A program made the position numbers and the translations under genes. A stretch of DNA of 64,000 nucleotides from Mesobacillus campisalis. GTDB lineage: Bacteria; Bacillota; Bacilli; Bacillales; Cytobacillaceae. The notes below the pieces were generated by a model. That model did no database searches. It was not told the origin of the DNA and was given only the letters and a program-made list of their open reading frames with translations. Of this stretch, positions 21,492-30,087 are shown piece after piece (position 1 is the stretch's first letter; each line of letters begins with the position of its first letter). Where the stretch lies: NCBI RefSeq assembly GCF_000986785.1, contig NZ_LAYY01000006.1, positions 1 to 64,000 of the forward strand. Direction: 5' to 3'.

Positions 21492-22589
21492 ATGGAAAAG
21501 GCAAAAATCAGTGCCTATCAGCTGTTTGTCATGATTGTGTTATTTGAACTTGGCAGTGCGGTATTGGTCCCCATTGCCTCCGGAGCCAAACAGGATGCCT
21601 GGATCGCCATCCTGGTAGGGATGGCGGGAGGCTTTCTCCTATTTGGGGCCCATTATCGGCTGTACCGTTACTATCCTGAAATCACACCGATACAATATAT
21701 GCAAAAGCTGTTGGGGAAATTTTTCGGGAAGCTGCTTGCATTTAGTTATATCGTGCTTTTCATGTACTTCGCTGCCAGGGTCCTCCGTGATTTCGGGGAG
21801 ATGCTCCTGACATTTGCCTATGTCGAAACTCCGCTGTTTATCGTCAATGCCATGCTGATCATGGTGGTTGTATATGCGGTCATAAAAGGGATTGAAGTAC
21901 TCGCAAGGACGGGGGAACTGTTTTTTCTGCTGTTGTATTTGCTGGCGGTTATCGGATTCATTCTCATCGTATCCTCCGGCTTAATAGAACTGACCCAGCT
22001 AATGCCTGTATTGGAGGAAGGCTGGGGACGCGTCCTGAAAGTGGTTGCGACCGAAACCATATCTGTTCCGTTTGGTGAAGCGGTGGTCTTTTCAATGATT
22101 TTGCCCTACTTGGACAATAAAGATTCTGGGCTGGGGGCAGGCATGTTCGGCCTGTTTGTGGCTGGAATTAATCTATCCATCGTTATGGCAATCAATATTA
22201 GCGTGCAGGGGGTCGAGATTCTGACGCGTTCCCAATTTCCCCTGCTGACGACTGTTCAAAGCATACAAATGGCGGAATTCCTTGAGAGGCTCGATGTCTT
22301 TTTCATGGTGTCGGTGATAATCGGGATTTTTTTTAAGGTGTCTTTATATTTTTACGCAGCGGTCTCAGGCACAGCCATATTGTTTAACATTAAAGAACCG
22401 TCGAGGCTGGTTTATCCGCTTGGGCTAGTGGTGCTATTCATGTCTATTACGATTGCGAGCAGCTACTCTGAGCACATCAAGGAAGGGCTGGGGCTAATGG
22501 CGAAAACCCTGCAGCCGTTCTTCCTGGTCCTGGTCCCCGTGTTCCTGTTAGGAATTGCCTATTTAAAAAATCGCAAAAAGCAGGCCTGA
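21492..22589 (+). CDS. GerB-family germination permease (B subunit)
   Basis: A 365-residue membrane protein with about ten segments, of the APC-superfamily spore germination permeases that bind the germinant. It opens MEKAKISAYQLFVMIVLFELG, similar to other GerB proteins. An in-frame ATG at 21480 directly abuts the AAAAGGG ribosome site with almost no spacing, so the ATG at 21492 is preferred. It closes the A-C-B operon 35 bases after the C subunit. Confidence 0.92.
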   Translation: MEKAKISAYQLFVMIVLFELGSAVLVPIASGAKQDAWIAILVGMAGGFLLFGAHYRLYRYYPEITPIQYMQKLLGKFFGKLLAFSYIVLFMYFAARVLRDFGEMLLTFAYVETPLFIVNAMLIMVVVYAVIKGIEVLARTGELFFLLLYLLAVIGFILIVSSGLIELTQLMPVLEEGWGRVLKVVATETISVPFGEAVVFSMILPYLDNKDSGLGAGMFGLFVAGINLSIVMAINISVQGVEILTRSQFPLLTTVQSIQMAEFLERLDVFFMVSVIIGIFFKVSLYFYAAVSGTAILFNIKEPSRLVYPLGLVVLFMSITIASSYSEHIKEGLGLMAKTLQPFFLVLVPVFLLGIAYLKNRKKQA

Positions 22590-22617
22590 AGAGTTAATCG
22601 TCATTGGTAATGAATAT

Positions 22618-22648
22618 GGGAGTCAGCATCTGGCTGGCCCCTTTTTTT
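22618..22648 (+). terminator. Rho-independent terminator
   Basis: GGG-A-GTCAGC pairs with GCTGGC-CCC (one bulge, one G-U pair) around ATCTG, followed by seven T. It ends the germination operon. Confidence 0.75.
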
Positions 22649-22777
22649 GCCATTAGCCCAGTTATCAATCTCGGGAAAATATTATCTAAATCAAACTATT
22701 AATCGTATTCAAATTAGCAAGGGATAAAGCAAAATCGAAAGGAAAGCGTTTTATCTACAGGGAATTAAAAAATTAAA

Positions 22778-22806
22778 TTGACCGAAAAGTAGAATTATAT
22801 TATTAT
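22778..22806 (+). promoter_or_regulatory. Sigma-A promoter for the permease-amidohydrolase operon
   Basis: TTGACC and TATTAT are separated by exactly 17 bases, 70 bases before the permease ATG. The region is AT-rich. This is the only good housekeeping promoter between the germination terminator and the gene. Confidence 0.6.
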
Positions 22807-22876
22807 TCTAATAAATCATTACAACCTTTCGTTAGACGAAAAAACAAATCAACCATGAAGGTCAGGGGGAACTATT

Positions 22877-24082
22877 ATGTCACAGATGCTCGCACTGGTG
22901 ATCATCATATTTATTTTATTTATTGGAGATTTAGTCGCAGTCCGCACGAAGGCGTGGGTGCCGTCGATGTTCGTGTGTGCGGTCCTGTTCCTCCTCGGTT
23001 ACTGGACCTTCTTCCCGCAGGATATCGTCGCAGTAGCAGGCGTGCCGCCAGTTGTGGCCACGCTAATGATGTACTTGCTCATCACCAATATGGGCACGCT
23101 GCTATCGCTGCAGGAATTGAAAAAACAGTGGAAGACGATTGTCATCGCACTTAGCGGCATTTTGGGAATCGTTGTGTTTTTATTAGGAATCGGCACGCTG
23201 CTGTTCGGCTTTGAAACAATGGTGGTTGCAATCCCGCCATTGGTCGGAGGCGTGGTTTCAGCACTGATCATGTCAGAGGCAGCCAGCAATGCCGGCCTTG
23301 TCACTTTGTCCGTGTTTGCGGTTGTCATCTATGTTATCCAAGGATTTGCGGGCTACCCGATCACGTCGGTCATGCTGAAAAAGGAAGGGAAACGGCTGCT
23401 GAAGCTGTACCGCAGCGGAGAGCTTGGCATCAAGGTTTCTCCGGAAGCCCAGGCTGAAAGTGCCGCTGCAGCCGAGGCTGGCTCCCAAGGACTGAGGCTG
23501 TTTAAAAACATGCCCGAAAAATACAATACGGATTTCTTCAAGTTTTTCAGGCTGGCACTCGTCGGCTATCTTGCCTACCTTGTCTCGACCCTGCTAGCAC
23601 CCGTTGTCAGCATCAGTCCATTCATTCTCTGCCTGCTGTTCGGGGTGCTTGCGTCAAGCGCCGGTTTCCTTGAAAGGCAGGTCCTGCAAAAAGCAAATGG
23701 ATTTGGTTTCGCCCTTATGGCGCTGATGCTGTTCATCTTTGACGGCTTGAAGCAGGCAACGCCAAGCATGATGCTGGAAATCCTTTACCCGCTTATTGGG
23801 ACCATCATTATCGGCATCATCGGCATGTACGTGTTTTCATTCATCGTCGGCAAAATCATGAAAGTCAGCAAGGAAATGGCCTTTGCCGTTTCGCTGACCG
23901 CACTGTACGGATTCCCGGCGGACTACATCATCACCGACGAAGTCATCAAGTCGCTTACTGACGATGAGCAGGAAAGGGAAGTCCTGACAAGCCATATGCT
24001 GCCGCCAATGCTTGTCGGCGGATTCATCACAGTCACCATCGTATCAGTCGTATTAGCAGGCATCTTTGTCGGATTCTTGTAA
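22877..24082 (+). CDS. Multi-pass membrane transporter of unknown family
   Basis: A 401-residue protein with about eleven membrane segments in two halves joined by a polar loop (about residues 165-215, Ala- and Glu-rich). Glycine/proline motifs such as PPLVGGVVSALIMSEAASNA and LPPMLVGGFITVTIV sit at similar places in the two halves, suggesting an inverted-repeat transporter fold like GltS or related exchangers. I do not recognise the family. An AGGGGG ribosome site precedes the ATG. It heads an apparent operon with two M20 amidohydrolases, so import of an amide or N-acylated amino acid is a reasonable guess. Confidence 0.75.
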   Translation: MSQMLALVIIIFILFIGDLVAVRTKAWVPSMFVCAVLFLLGYWTFFPQDIVAVAGVPPVVATLMMYLLITNMGTLLSLQELKKQWKTIVIALSGILGIVVFLLGIGTLLFGFETMVVAIPPLVGGVVSALIMSEAASNAGLVTLSVFAVVIYVIQGFAGYPITSVMLKKEGKRLLKLYRSGELGIKVSPEAQAESAAAAEAGSQGLRLFKNMPEKYNTDFFKFFRLALVGYLAYLVSTLLAPVVSISPFILCLLFGVLASSAGFLERQVLQKANGFGFALMALMLFIFDGLKQATPSMMLEILYPLIGTIIIGIIGMYVFSFIVGKIMKVSKEMAFAVSLTALYGFPADYIITDEVIKSLTDDEQEREVLTSHMLPPMLVGGFITVTIVSVVLAGIFVGFL

Positions 24083-24100
24083 AAAACGGAGGAGAAGAAC

Positions 24101-25348
24101 ATGAACGGATTAAAAACAGCCTCTAAAGAACAGATTGAGCAACATATCAAGGCGTTGAGCCGGTTCACAGCAACGCCGGGCCAGGGAACGACCAGGCTTT
24201 CCTACAGCCAGGAAGATTTGCAGGCCCGCACCTATCTAATAGAAAAAATGCGGGAGTATGGCCTGCAGGTGAGGGAGGACGGCTTTGGCAATATCTTTGG
24301 CAAGCTGGAAGGAAGTATTCCCGAAGCGCCAAGCGTCCTGATCGGTTCCCATTTCGACTCGGTGCCAAACGGAGGAGATTACGACGGGCCTGCGGGAGTA
24401 GTCGCTGCCCTGGAAGTGGCCCGGCTTTTCTTTGAGAACGGCCTCAAGCCGAAATACCCGCTGGAGATCGTCGCGCTCGTCGAAGAGGAAGGCGCAAGGT
24501 TCGGCGGCGGACTGATGGGTTCGCGCGGCATCACCGGCCTCCTGGACGAAGAGGGATTCAGGCAGCTGAAAGACAAAAATGGCATCACAGCTGAAGAAGC
24601 GATGAAAAAAATCGGCTTGGATCCGGCGCTCCCCAAGGCTAGAGATCCAAAGACGATGAAGGCCTTCCTCGAGCTGCATATCGAACAAGGGCCAATCCTG
24701 GAAGAGAAGAACATTCCGATTGGAGTTGTTGAAGCGATCGTCGGCCTGACCCAGCTTGAAGTGACGGTGAAAGGGCAGGCGGGCCATGCCGGCACGACGC
24801 CGATGGACCGCCGAGCCGATGCATTGGTCGCGGCTTCGAAAATCATTGCCGAACTGCCGGAACTCGCCAGCAAAGCAGGCCATGGCACGGTGGCAACAGT
24901 CGGCAGGCTGAACGTATTCCCGAACGGCGCCAATGTGATTCCGGATGAAGTGGTATTCTCTGTCGACATCCGCTCCGGGCATGAAGAGCATGTCCAGCAT
25001 GCTGTCGCCAAAACGAAGGAGCTTGTACAGTCCGTCGCTGCAGGCGGAATCCAAACGTCTGTGAAGCAGCTTTTATACATGAAGCCAAAGGCCCTGAATG
25101 AAGGGATCATTTCACTGTTCAAACAACTAAGCGAGAAAAAAGGACTTGAGCATACCCCAATCAACAGCGGGGCTGGACACGATGCGATGGTATTTTCCGA
25201 TTTTACAGATGTCGGCATGCTGTTCATTCCAAGCAAAAATGGCCTGAGCCACTGCCCGGAGGAATGGTCGGATTCGGAGCATATTGCCAGTGCCGCCGAA
25301 ATCTTTTATGAAGGTGCAAAGCACTTAACGGAGGTAGAACAATCTTGA
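24101..25348 (+). CDS. M20 amidohydrolase, allantoate amidohydrolase / N-carbamoyl amino acid hydrolase type
   Basis: A 415-residue cytoplasmic metallo-hydrolase. Metal ligands are visible as His in GSHFDSVPNGG, Asp in GGDYDGPAGV, the Glu pair in VEEEGARFGG and His in ELHIEQGP. The middle (about 215-330) is the dimerisation domain. This subfamily (AllC/HyuC) releases ammonia and CO2 or amino acids from carbamoyl or ureido compounds. Allantoin genes are absent nearby, so a carbamoyl or acyl amino acid is as likely as allantoate. It lies 18 bases after the permease gene and overlaps the next gene by 4 bases. Confidence 0.88.
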   Translation: MNGLKTASKEQIEQHIKALSRFTATPGQGTTRLSYSQEDLQARTYLIEKMREYGLQVREDGFGNIFGKLEGSIPEAPSVLIGSHFDSVPNGGDYDGPAGVVAALEVARLFFENGLKPKYPLEIVALVEEEGARFGGGLMGSRGITGLLDEEGFRQLKDKNGITAEEAMKKIGLDPALPKARDPKTMKAFLELHIEQGPILEEKNIPIGVVEAIVGLTQLEVTVKGQAGHAGTTPMDRRADALVAASKIIAELPELASKAGHGTVATVGRLNVFPNGANVIPDEVVFSVDIRSGHEEHVQHAVAKTKELVQSVAAGGIQTSVKQLLYMKPKALNEGIISLFKQLSEKKGLEHTPINSGAGHDAMVFSDFTDVGMLFIPSKNGLSHCPEEWSDSEHIASAAEIFYEGAKHLTEVEQS

Positions 25349-26523
25349 TTTCACATAAAATAAAAGAAGCCATCAAAGAATACAGCGAGGAATTGACTGA
25401 ACTGAGGAGAAAGCTCCACAGCGAGCCGGAGCTTTCCTGGGAAGAGGAGAACACCACGAGGTTTGTGTGCGAGTACCTTGAGAACCTCGGCATATCTTAC
25501 CGGCGCACAGAACCGACCGGGGTGATCGCCGAGATTAGAGGCGGAAAGCCCGGCAAAACAGTTGCCCTTCGAGGCGACATGGACGCCTTGTCTGTCGAAC
25601 AGCTGGACAAGGAACTCCCTTATGCCTCCAGGGAAGACGGCAAAATGCATGCCTGCGGCCATGATGCCCATACAGCGATGCTCCTGATTGCCGCCAAGGC
25701 GCTGAATGAAAGCAAGGATGAGCTTCCTGGGAACGTGCGCCTGCTGTTCCAGCCGGCCGAAGAAGTCGCGGAAGGAGCGAAGGCGCTTGTGAAGCAGGGA
25801 GCCGTTGAAGGCGTCGACAATGTTTTCGGTATCCATATCTGGTCGCAAATGCCGACACATAAGGTCAGCTGCCCGCCAGGACCGTCTTTCGCTTCAGCCG
25901 ATCTTTTTAAAGTGAGTTTCAAGGGTAGGGGCGGTCACGGAGCGATGCCTGAAGACTGCATCGATGCGGCCATTGTTGCATCTTCTTTCGTCATGAACGT
26001 GCAGAGCGTGATTTCGAGGACAATCGATCCCCAGCAGGGCGCCGTCCTCACCGTCGGCAAGATGGTTGTCGGCACCCGCTTCAATGTCATCGCCGAAAAC
26101 GCGGTGATTGAGGGCACGGTCCGCTGCTTCGATCCGGCAACCCGCGATCATATTGAAAAACAGCTGGCGCATTATGCCGAGCATGTGGCCGCGATTTACG
26201 GCGCCACAGCAGATGTGGAATATATCCGCGGCACCCAGGCCGTCATCAATGACGAAGCCAGCGCGAGGCTGGTCCAGTCCGTTGCAGCGGAAGCCTTTGG
26301 GGAAGACGTGCTGCACAACGAGAAGCCGACGATGGGCGGCGAGGATTTCTCCTACTATCTTGATGAAGTGCCAGGAAGCTTCGCCCTTGTCGGCAGCGGC
26401 AATCCCGACAAAGACACACAGTGGGCGCACCACCACGGCCGCTTCAACATCGACGAAGACGCACTTGCCACTGGAGCCGAACTGTATGCGCAGTATGCCT
26501 GGGCCTACTTGAACGGCGAGTAA
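25345..26523 (+). CDS. M20D amidohydrolase (IAA-amino acid / hippurate hydrolase type)
   Basis: A 392-residue metallo-hydrolase that cleaves N-acyl amino acids. Motifs: RGDMDALSVEQ, HACGHDAHTAMLL, QPAEEVAEGAK and GGEDFSYY carry the metal-binding Cys, His and Glu residues of the family. It starts with TTG behind GGAGG; the TTGA overlaps the upstream stop, so translation is coupled. Two different M20 enzymes with one permease suggest stepwise breakdown of a modified amino acid. Confidence 0.88.
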   Translation: MISHKIKEAIKEYSEELTELRRKLHSEPELSWEEENTTRFVCEYLENLGISYRRTEPTGVIAEIRGGKPGKTVALRGDMDALSVEQLDKELPYASREDGKMHACGHDAHTAMLLIAAKALNESKDELPGNVRLLFQPAEEVAEGAKALVKQGAVEGVDNVFGIHIWSQMPTHKVSCPPGPSFASADLFKVSFKGRGGHGAMPEDCIDAAIVASSFVMNVQSVISRTIDPQQGAVLTVGKMVVGTRFNVIAENAVIEGTVRCFDPATRDHIEKQLAHYAEHVAAIYGATADVEYIRGTQAVINDEASARLVQSVAAEAFGEDVLHNEKPTMGGEDFSYYLDEVPGSFALVGSGNPDKDTQWAHHHGRFNIDEDALATGAELYAQYAWAYLNGE

Positions 26524-26540
26524 GGAACAGGACATAAGAA

Positions 26541-26576
26541 AATGGCACTGCCTCTTTGGGCAGCGCCATTTTTTTT
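26541..26576 (+). terminator. Rho-independent terminator
   Basis: A 12-bp stem (AATGGCACTGCC with GGCAGCGCCATT, one mismatch) is followed by eight or more T. It ends the permease-amidohydrolase operon. Confidence 0.85.
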
Positions 26577-26621
26577 ATATTCTGTGGTGATGAAGAAAAC
26601 CCCCGCTGAATGAAGTTCACC

Positions 26622-27836
26622 TTATAATTCTCTTTTAGCTTCCGTTTCTGCGACAACGACGGCACAGGCAGCATCTCCTGTAATATTTACAGCTGTGCGG
26701 GTCATGTCCAGCAGGCGGTCGATTCCGATAATCAGTGCGATTCCCTCGACAGGCAGGCCTACCGAGTTAAGTACCATCGCCAGCATGATAAGGCCGACTC
26801 CGGGCACACCGGCTGTGCCGACGCTCGCGAGAACCGCGGTGAGGACTACCGTGACCAGCTGGGTGAAGGAAAGGTCAACGTTGAATACCTGGGCAATAAA
26901 AATCGTCGCGACCCCCTGCATGATTGCCGTACCATCCATGTTGATCGTCGCACCGAGCGGCTGGACAAAGCTTGAGATTGGCTCCGGCACCTTAAGGTTG
27001 TTTTGGGCGGTGCTCATGGAAATCGGCAAGGTCGCATTGCTGCTTGAAGTACTGAACGCCACGCCCATCGCCGGGGCAAAGCCTTTAAAGAACCAAAGCG
27101 GGTTCTTCTTGGCCAAAAACGCCACGGATGAACCATAAACGAAGATGGTATGAATCAAAAGAGCCAGCAGGACAACAGACATATAGAGGCCCATCGCTTT
27201 AATCGCATCAAGTCCCTGGCTGCCCACGGCGGAAACAATCAGGCCGAATGTACCGTATGGCGCAAACTTCATCACCAGGTTGACTAAAAACATCATCAGG
27301 TCATTACCCTGTTCAACGAGGTTGAGTATTCCTTTTGTTTTATCGCCAAGCATCGTGAGGGCAAAGCCGACAAAGACAGAGAAGGTGATAATCTGGAGCA
27401 TGTTACCTTCTGCAAAGGCCTGGATTGGATTGGAAGGAATGATGTTTAACAGCGTTTCCGAAACCGGCGGAGCTTCCTTGGATTCAAATTCGGCATTGGC
27501 GGTGTCAAAGCTGCCGACATTACCAGGCTCGAACACATAGGCCAGCGCAATCCCGATGGTGATGGCCATCGACGTAGTGATAAGGAAATACGAAACTGTT
27601 TTAAGGCCGATTCTCCCGAGTTTTTTGGGATCACCAAGGCCTGCTGTTCCCAATGTTATCGAAAAGAAGACGATTGGCACAACGAGCATGTTAATCAGGT
27701 TTAAGAAAATTTTGCCAAGCGGGGTGAACACAAACTGGTCAAGCTGCGGAAAGATGCCTGGTGCAAACAGATTGATCAGCAGCCCAGTGATTCCCCCAGC
27801 GACGAGGGCAATAATAATTTTAGTAGATAGTTTCAT
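26622..27836 (-). CDS. Dicarboxylate/amino acid:cation symporter (GltP/GltT type)
   Basis: A 404-residue DAACS-family carrier with eight membrane helices and two re-entrant hairpins. The serine-rich hairpin SSSNATLPIS, the NMDGTAIMQG metal and substrate site, hairpin 2 GVPGVGLIML and NITGDAACA in the last helix are all present. It imports glutamate, aspartate or C4-dicarboxylates with Na+ or H+. The ATG follows AAGGAGGTC. A c-di-AMP riboswitch with a terminator lies in its leader, so expression should fall when c-di-AMP is high. Confidence 0.93.
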   Translation of the reverse strand: MKLSTKIIIALVAGGITGLLINLFAPGIFPQLDQFVFTPLGKIFLNLINMLVVPIVFFSITLGTAGLGDPKKLGRIGLKTVSYFLITTSMAITIGIALAYVFEPGNVGSFDTANAEFESKEAPPVSETLLNIIPSNPIQAFAEGNMLQIITFSVFVGFALTMLGDKTKGILNLVEQGNDLMMFLVNLVMKFAPYGTFGLIVSAVGSQGLDAIKAMGLYMSVVLLALLIHTIFVYGSSVAFLAKKNPLWFFKGFAPAMGVAFSTSSSNATLPISMSTAQNNLKVPEPISSFVQPLGATINMDGTAIMQGVATIFIAQVFNVDLSFTQLVTVVLTAVLASVGTAGVPGVGLIMLAMVLNSVGLPVEGIALIIGIDRLLDMTRTAVNITGDAACAVVVAETEAKREL

Positions 27837-27901
27837 AATGTGACCTCCTTCATCGATGTGCTATAAATTACCAAATAAAGGCAATAAAAATACACAGAGG
27901 T

Positions 27902-27928
27902 AAAAACCACTGTGCATGGATGCAGTGT
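27902..27928 (-). terminator. Leader terminator of the c-di-AMP riboswitch
   Basis: Read on the minus strand, CACTGCAT pairs with ATGCACAGTG (2-base bulge), followed by GGTTTTTA. It lies 3 bases after the aptamer and about 65 bases before the symporter ATG. This fits the OFF platform of ydaO switches. Confidence 0.65.
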
Positions 27929-27930
27929 TT

Positions 27931-28054
27931 TCCTCTCAACACGCTTACGAGGTTAGCTGTCGGGTTCGGGTTTTGAGAGTACCCTACCTGTAAAGGATTC
28001 ACCCCAAATACTTAAATAAAAGTAAAATTGGTTCCCCCGCTCAAAGATTAAGCG
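27931..28054 (-). ncRNA. ydaO/yuaA-type c-di-AMP riboswitch
   Basis: Read on the minus strand, the leader has all landmark segments of the ydaO aptamer in order: CGCTTAATC, GAGCGGGGGAACCA, GGGGTGAATCC, AGGGTACTCTC, AACCCGAACCCGACAGCTAA, CCTCGTAAGCG and GAGAGGA. CGCTTA pairs with TAAGCG to close the aptamer. These switches bind two c-di-AMP molecules and turn genes off, typically for K+ uptake, osmolyte or cell-wall functions. Here the regulated gene is a glutamate/aspartate-type symporter. Confidence 0.95.
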
Positions 28055-28109
28055 ATATTATCATTTTTTTTAATATAATATCAGTTATAAGCGGTTTTGG
28101 GAATAAAAA

Positions 28110-28400
28110 ATATCCAGTCCACTATGCGGGCGCAAGCCCAGAGGAACTTATCCTATCTCGAGCCAGTCCGGCTGAGGTATGTATAGGCAGATGGGATATG
28201 CAACAGTTTCATGCAGAGCTAATATGAAGGAAAGAAACGACAGCGCATGCCTGGAAGAGCCTGAGATACCTCAAGCTCTTGATTCTAGTTGCTATCTTCC
28301 ACTATCGTTTAGGGTAGGAGACCTTGGAGTTCCGGCTTGCCAGGACCTTTCTGACAATTGGATAAAGAATCGGAGCCCATTTTAATGCTGTTCTGAACAA
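28110..28400. other. Unexplained stretch with RNA-like hairpins
   Basis: Between the riboswitch and the VOC gene lies a stretch that is GC-richer than the flanking AT-rich DNA. It contains GGGC-GCAA-GCCC (28128-28139, a GNRA-loop hairpin) and a GAGCC/CGGCT hairpin near 28161. A second pairing is AAGAGC (28255) with GCTCTT (28275). A 68-codon frame at 28179-28385 has no ribosome site and no family I recognise. It could be a remnant of a mobile intron or IS, or a structured RNA; nothing here decides. Confidence 0.25.
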
Positions 28401-28488
28401 TCTTATCATCGCTGATCCCTCCTATAATGGCTAGTCCTATAATTCCCGGTTTTCACAAAGATAAAACCAACCCAAGGAGAGTGCGAAA

Positions 28489-28875
28489 TTGAAATTCACC
28501 AAAATTCATCACGTCGCCATCATCTGTTCAGATTATCAGAAGTCAAAAAGCTTTTATGTAAATGTCCTCGGACTGAAGCCCGTCCGGGAAGTTTACCGTG
28601 AAGAAAGGAACTCCTATAAACTCGATCTTGAAGTCAACGGCCATTATCAAATCGAGCTGTTTTCGTTTCCGGACCCACCCAAGCGGCCAAGCTACCCCGA
28701 GGCAGCCGGGCTGCGGCACCTGGCCTTTGCGATTGAAAACATCGAAGAAGCCGTCAGCCACCTTAAGCAGCACGGGATTACAGCCGAAGAAATCAGAATC
28801 GACCCGTTAACCGGTAAAAAATTCACCTTCTTTTCCGACCCGGACGGCTTGCCGATTGAGATTTATGAGGGATAG
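28489..28875 (+). CDS. VOC-family (glyoxalase-like) protein, YaeR type
   Basis: A 128-residue single VOC domain, close in length and sequence to the YaeR/GloA2 subgroup. Metal-binding candidates are His in KIHHVAIICSD, Glu in YQIELFSFP, His in GLRHLAFAI and Glu in LPIEIYEG. The family includes glyoxalase I and several dioxygenases and isomerases; the substrate here is unknown. The start is TTG behind AAGGAGA. A direct-repeat copy begins about 30 bases after the stop. Confidence 0.85.
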   Translation: MKFTKIHHVAIICSDYQKSKSFYVNVLGLKPVREVYREERNSYKLDLEVNGHYQIELFSFPDPPKRPSYPEAAGLRHLAFAIENIEEAVSHLKQHGITAEEIRIDPLTGKKFTFFSDPDGLPIEIYEG

Positions 28876-28903
28876 CGCAGGCACTGATAGCCGTTTTGCG
28901 GGG

Positions 28904-29015
28904 ATTGCATCATAGAAAGTTATTATTGCATCAATTAATGAAGGCATTGCATCAATTATTATGCGGATTGCATCAATTTATTTTCTTTATTTGAAAAACC
29001 TGTGTACAAACGGTG
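28904..29015 (+). repeat. ATTGCATCAATTA repeat, 21-bp steps (copy next to NERD gene 3' end)
   Basis: ATTGCATCA occurs at 28904, 28925, 28946 and 28967, exactly 21 bp apart, followed by the tail TTTGAAAAACCTGTG...GTGA. The copy at 30088-30199 is nearly identical over its whole length and in the same orientation. The two copies bracket the NERD gene. Confidence 0.92.
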
Positions 29016-29025
29016 ACACCAAGTT

Positions 29026-29985
29026 TCATCCTGGATAAAAATAAGTCCGGGATTTTGTATTCCCACTAAAGGACAAGTCCAGTCCTGAGAGCAGCCTTCT
29101 TGTCTTCTGGACAGATGAAAGTTGAAGGAAGGTTCGAATCTGGTTATTGGTAAAAGTGGGTGAGACTAGGAGGGAATAATCGCGGATGGCTCGGATATAG
29201 GCGTCCTTTGAATAATGATCACATTCCGGGCATTTCCACCAGGCTTTTAAAGGCTGCATTGGCAGTGCGTTACATCTGGGGCACTGCACCCCGGGTAAAA
29301 GCTCATTCTCTGCCAAACTAAACTCTTGTAAAACATCTGTTTCGAGGGGAACATTCTTTTTAATGAGGAGCCTGCTGAGCTTTTTAAGACCCTTAGCATC
29401 AAGAATTTCTCCCTGATATGCCCCATCACAGCGGAAGATAAAATTGTGCAGACCCGAGGCGGGCAGGACTCTTTGGCGGACAGCCGGGTCAGCTCGTTCC
29501 ATTTTTATGATTGAAGATGGCTGGCTAATGATGACAACATAGTCAACGGGTATAGGCGGAAAATGATGCGCCTTGAGCCACTTTCGCAAGCTTCTTTGAT
29601 GATGCTGGGCCTGAGCGACCGGGTCGGAATATCCGTCTGTCTTGCTGTTTATTGTGCGGATCAACTGACCTTGCTCGTCAAATAATAATTCACCGGCTAT
29701 GTTTTTGGTTTCGATAATGAGGGTGTATCGGGTGGTCAGAAGGAGAAAATCGATTTGAAAGAAATGCGATCCATTGGCGAGGCGCAAATTGTGGAAAATG
29801 TGATAGGGGTGGTCGTCCAGAAGGGATAGATAGTAATTTACTGTCTTTTCTCCTTTAAAGCCTGCATTCCTGCGGGCCCATTCCTCCTGGATATTATTCC
29901 ATTTGGGATGACTGACTGGCAAACGCCTCTTCAAAGCCTCCAATTTCTCCAGAATAGGCGGAATTTCAAAATGCTTGATGAACAA
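29026..29985 (-). CDS. NERD-domain protein with C-terminal zinc ribbon
   Basis: A 319-residue protein. The NERD domain, a nuclease-related fold, covers about residues 42-160: GFKGEKTVNYYL, then FQIDFLLLTTRYTLIIETKN, where the Asp and the Glu-x-Lys are the expected catalytic residues. A zinc ribbon (CPRC...CPEC) lies near residues 234-257. The molecular role of bacterial NERD proteins is unproven; nuclease activity is inferred from the fold. The gene is a single unit bracketed by two near-identical direct repeats, which suggests it arrived or moves as a cassette. Confidence 0.88.
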   Translation of the reverse strand: MFIKHFEIPPILEKLEALKRRLPVSHPKWNNIQEEWARRNAGFKGEKTVNYYLSLLDDHPYHIFHNLRLANGSHFFQIDFLLLTTRYTLIIETKNIAGELLFDEQGQLIRTINSKTDGYSDPVAQAQHHQRSLRKWLKAHHFPPIPVDYVVIISQPSSIIKMERADPAVRQRVLPASGLHNFIFRCDGAYQGEILDAKGLKKLSRLLIKKNVPLETDVLQEFSLAENELLPGVQCPRCNALPMQPLKAWWKCPECDHYSKDAYIRAIRDYSLLVSPTFTNNQIRTFLQLSSVQKTRRLLSGLDLSFSGNTKSRTYFYPG

Positions 29986-30087
29986 AGTAATCCTCCTCTC
30001 GTTTTACAGAAGGAGAATTCGGTAAATATGAGGGAAATCCTTCTCCTGGTGGAGGGTTTTTCCTAATTAAGTATGTCTTTTTAGCGG

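Noticed and set aside
22725-22755. A cre site at GGAAAGCGTTTTATC before the permease gene
   Set aside because: At least three mismatches to the consensus, including the conserved CA.
28179-28385. A 68-codon plus-strand gene
   Set aside because: No ribosome site and no recognisable family; it lies in the hairpin-rich unexplained stretch.
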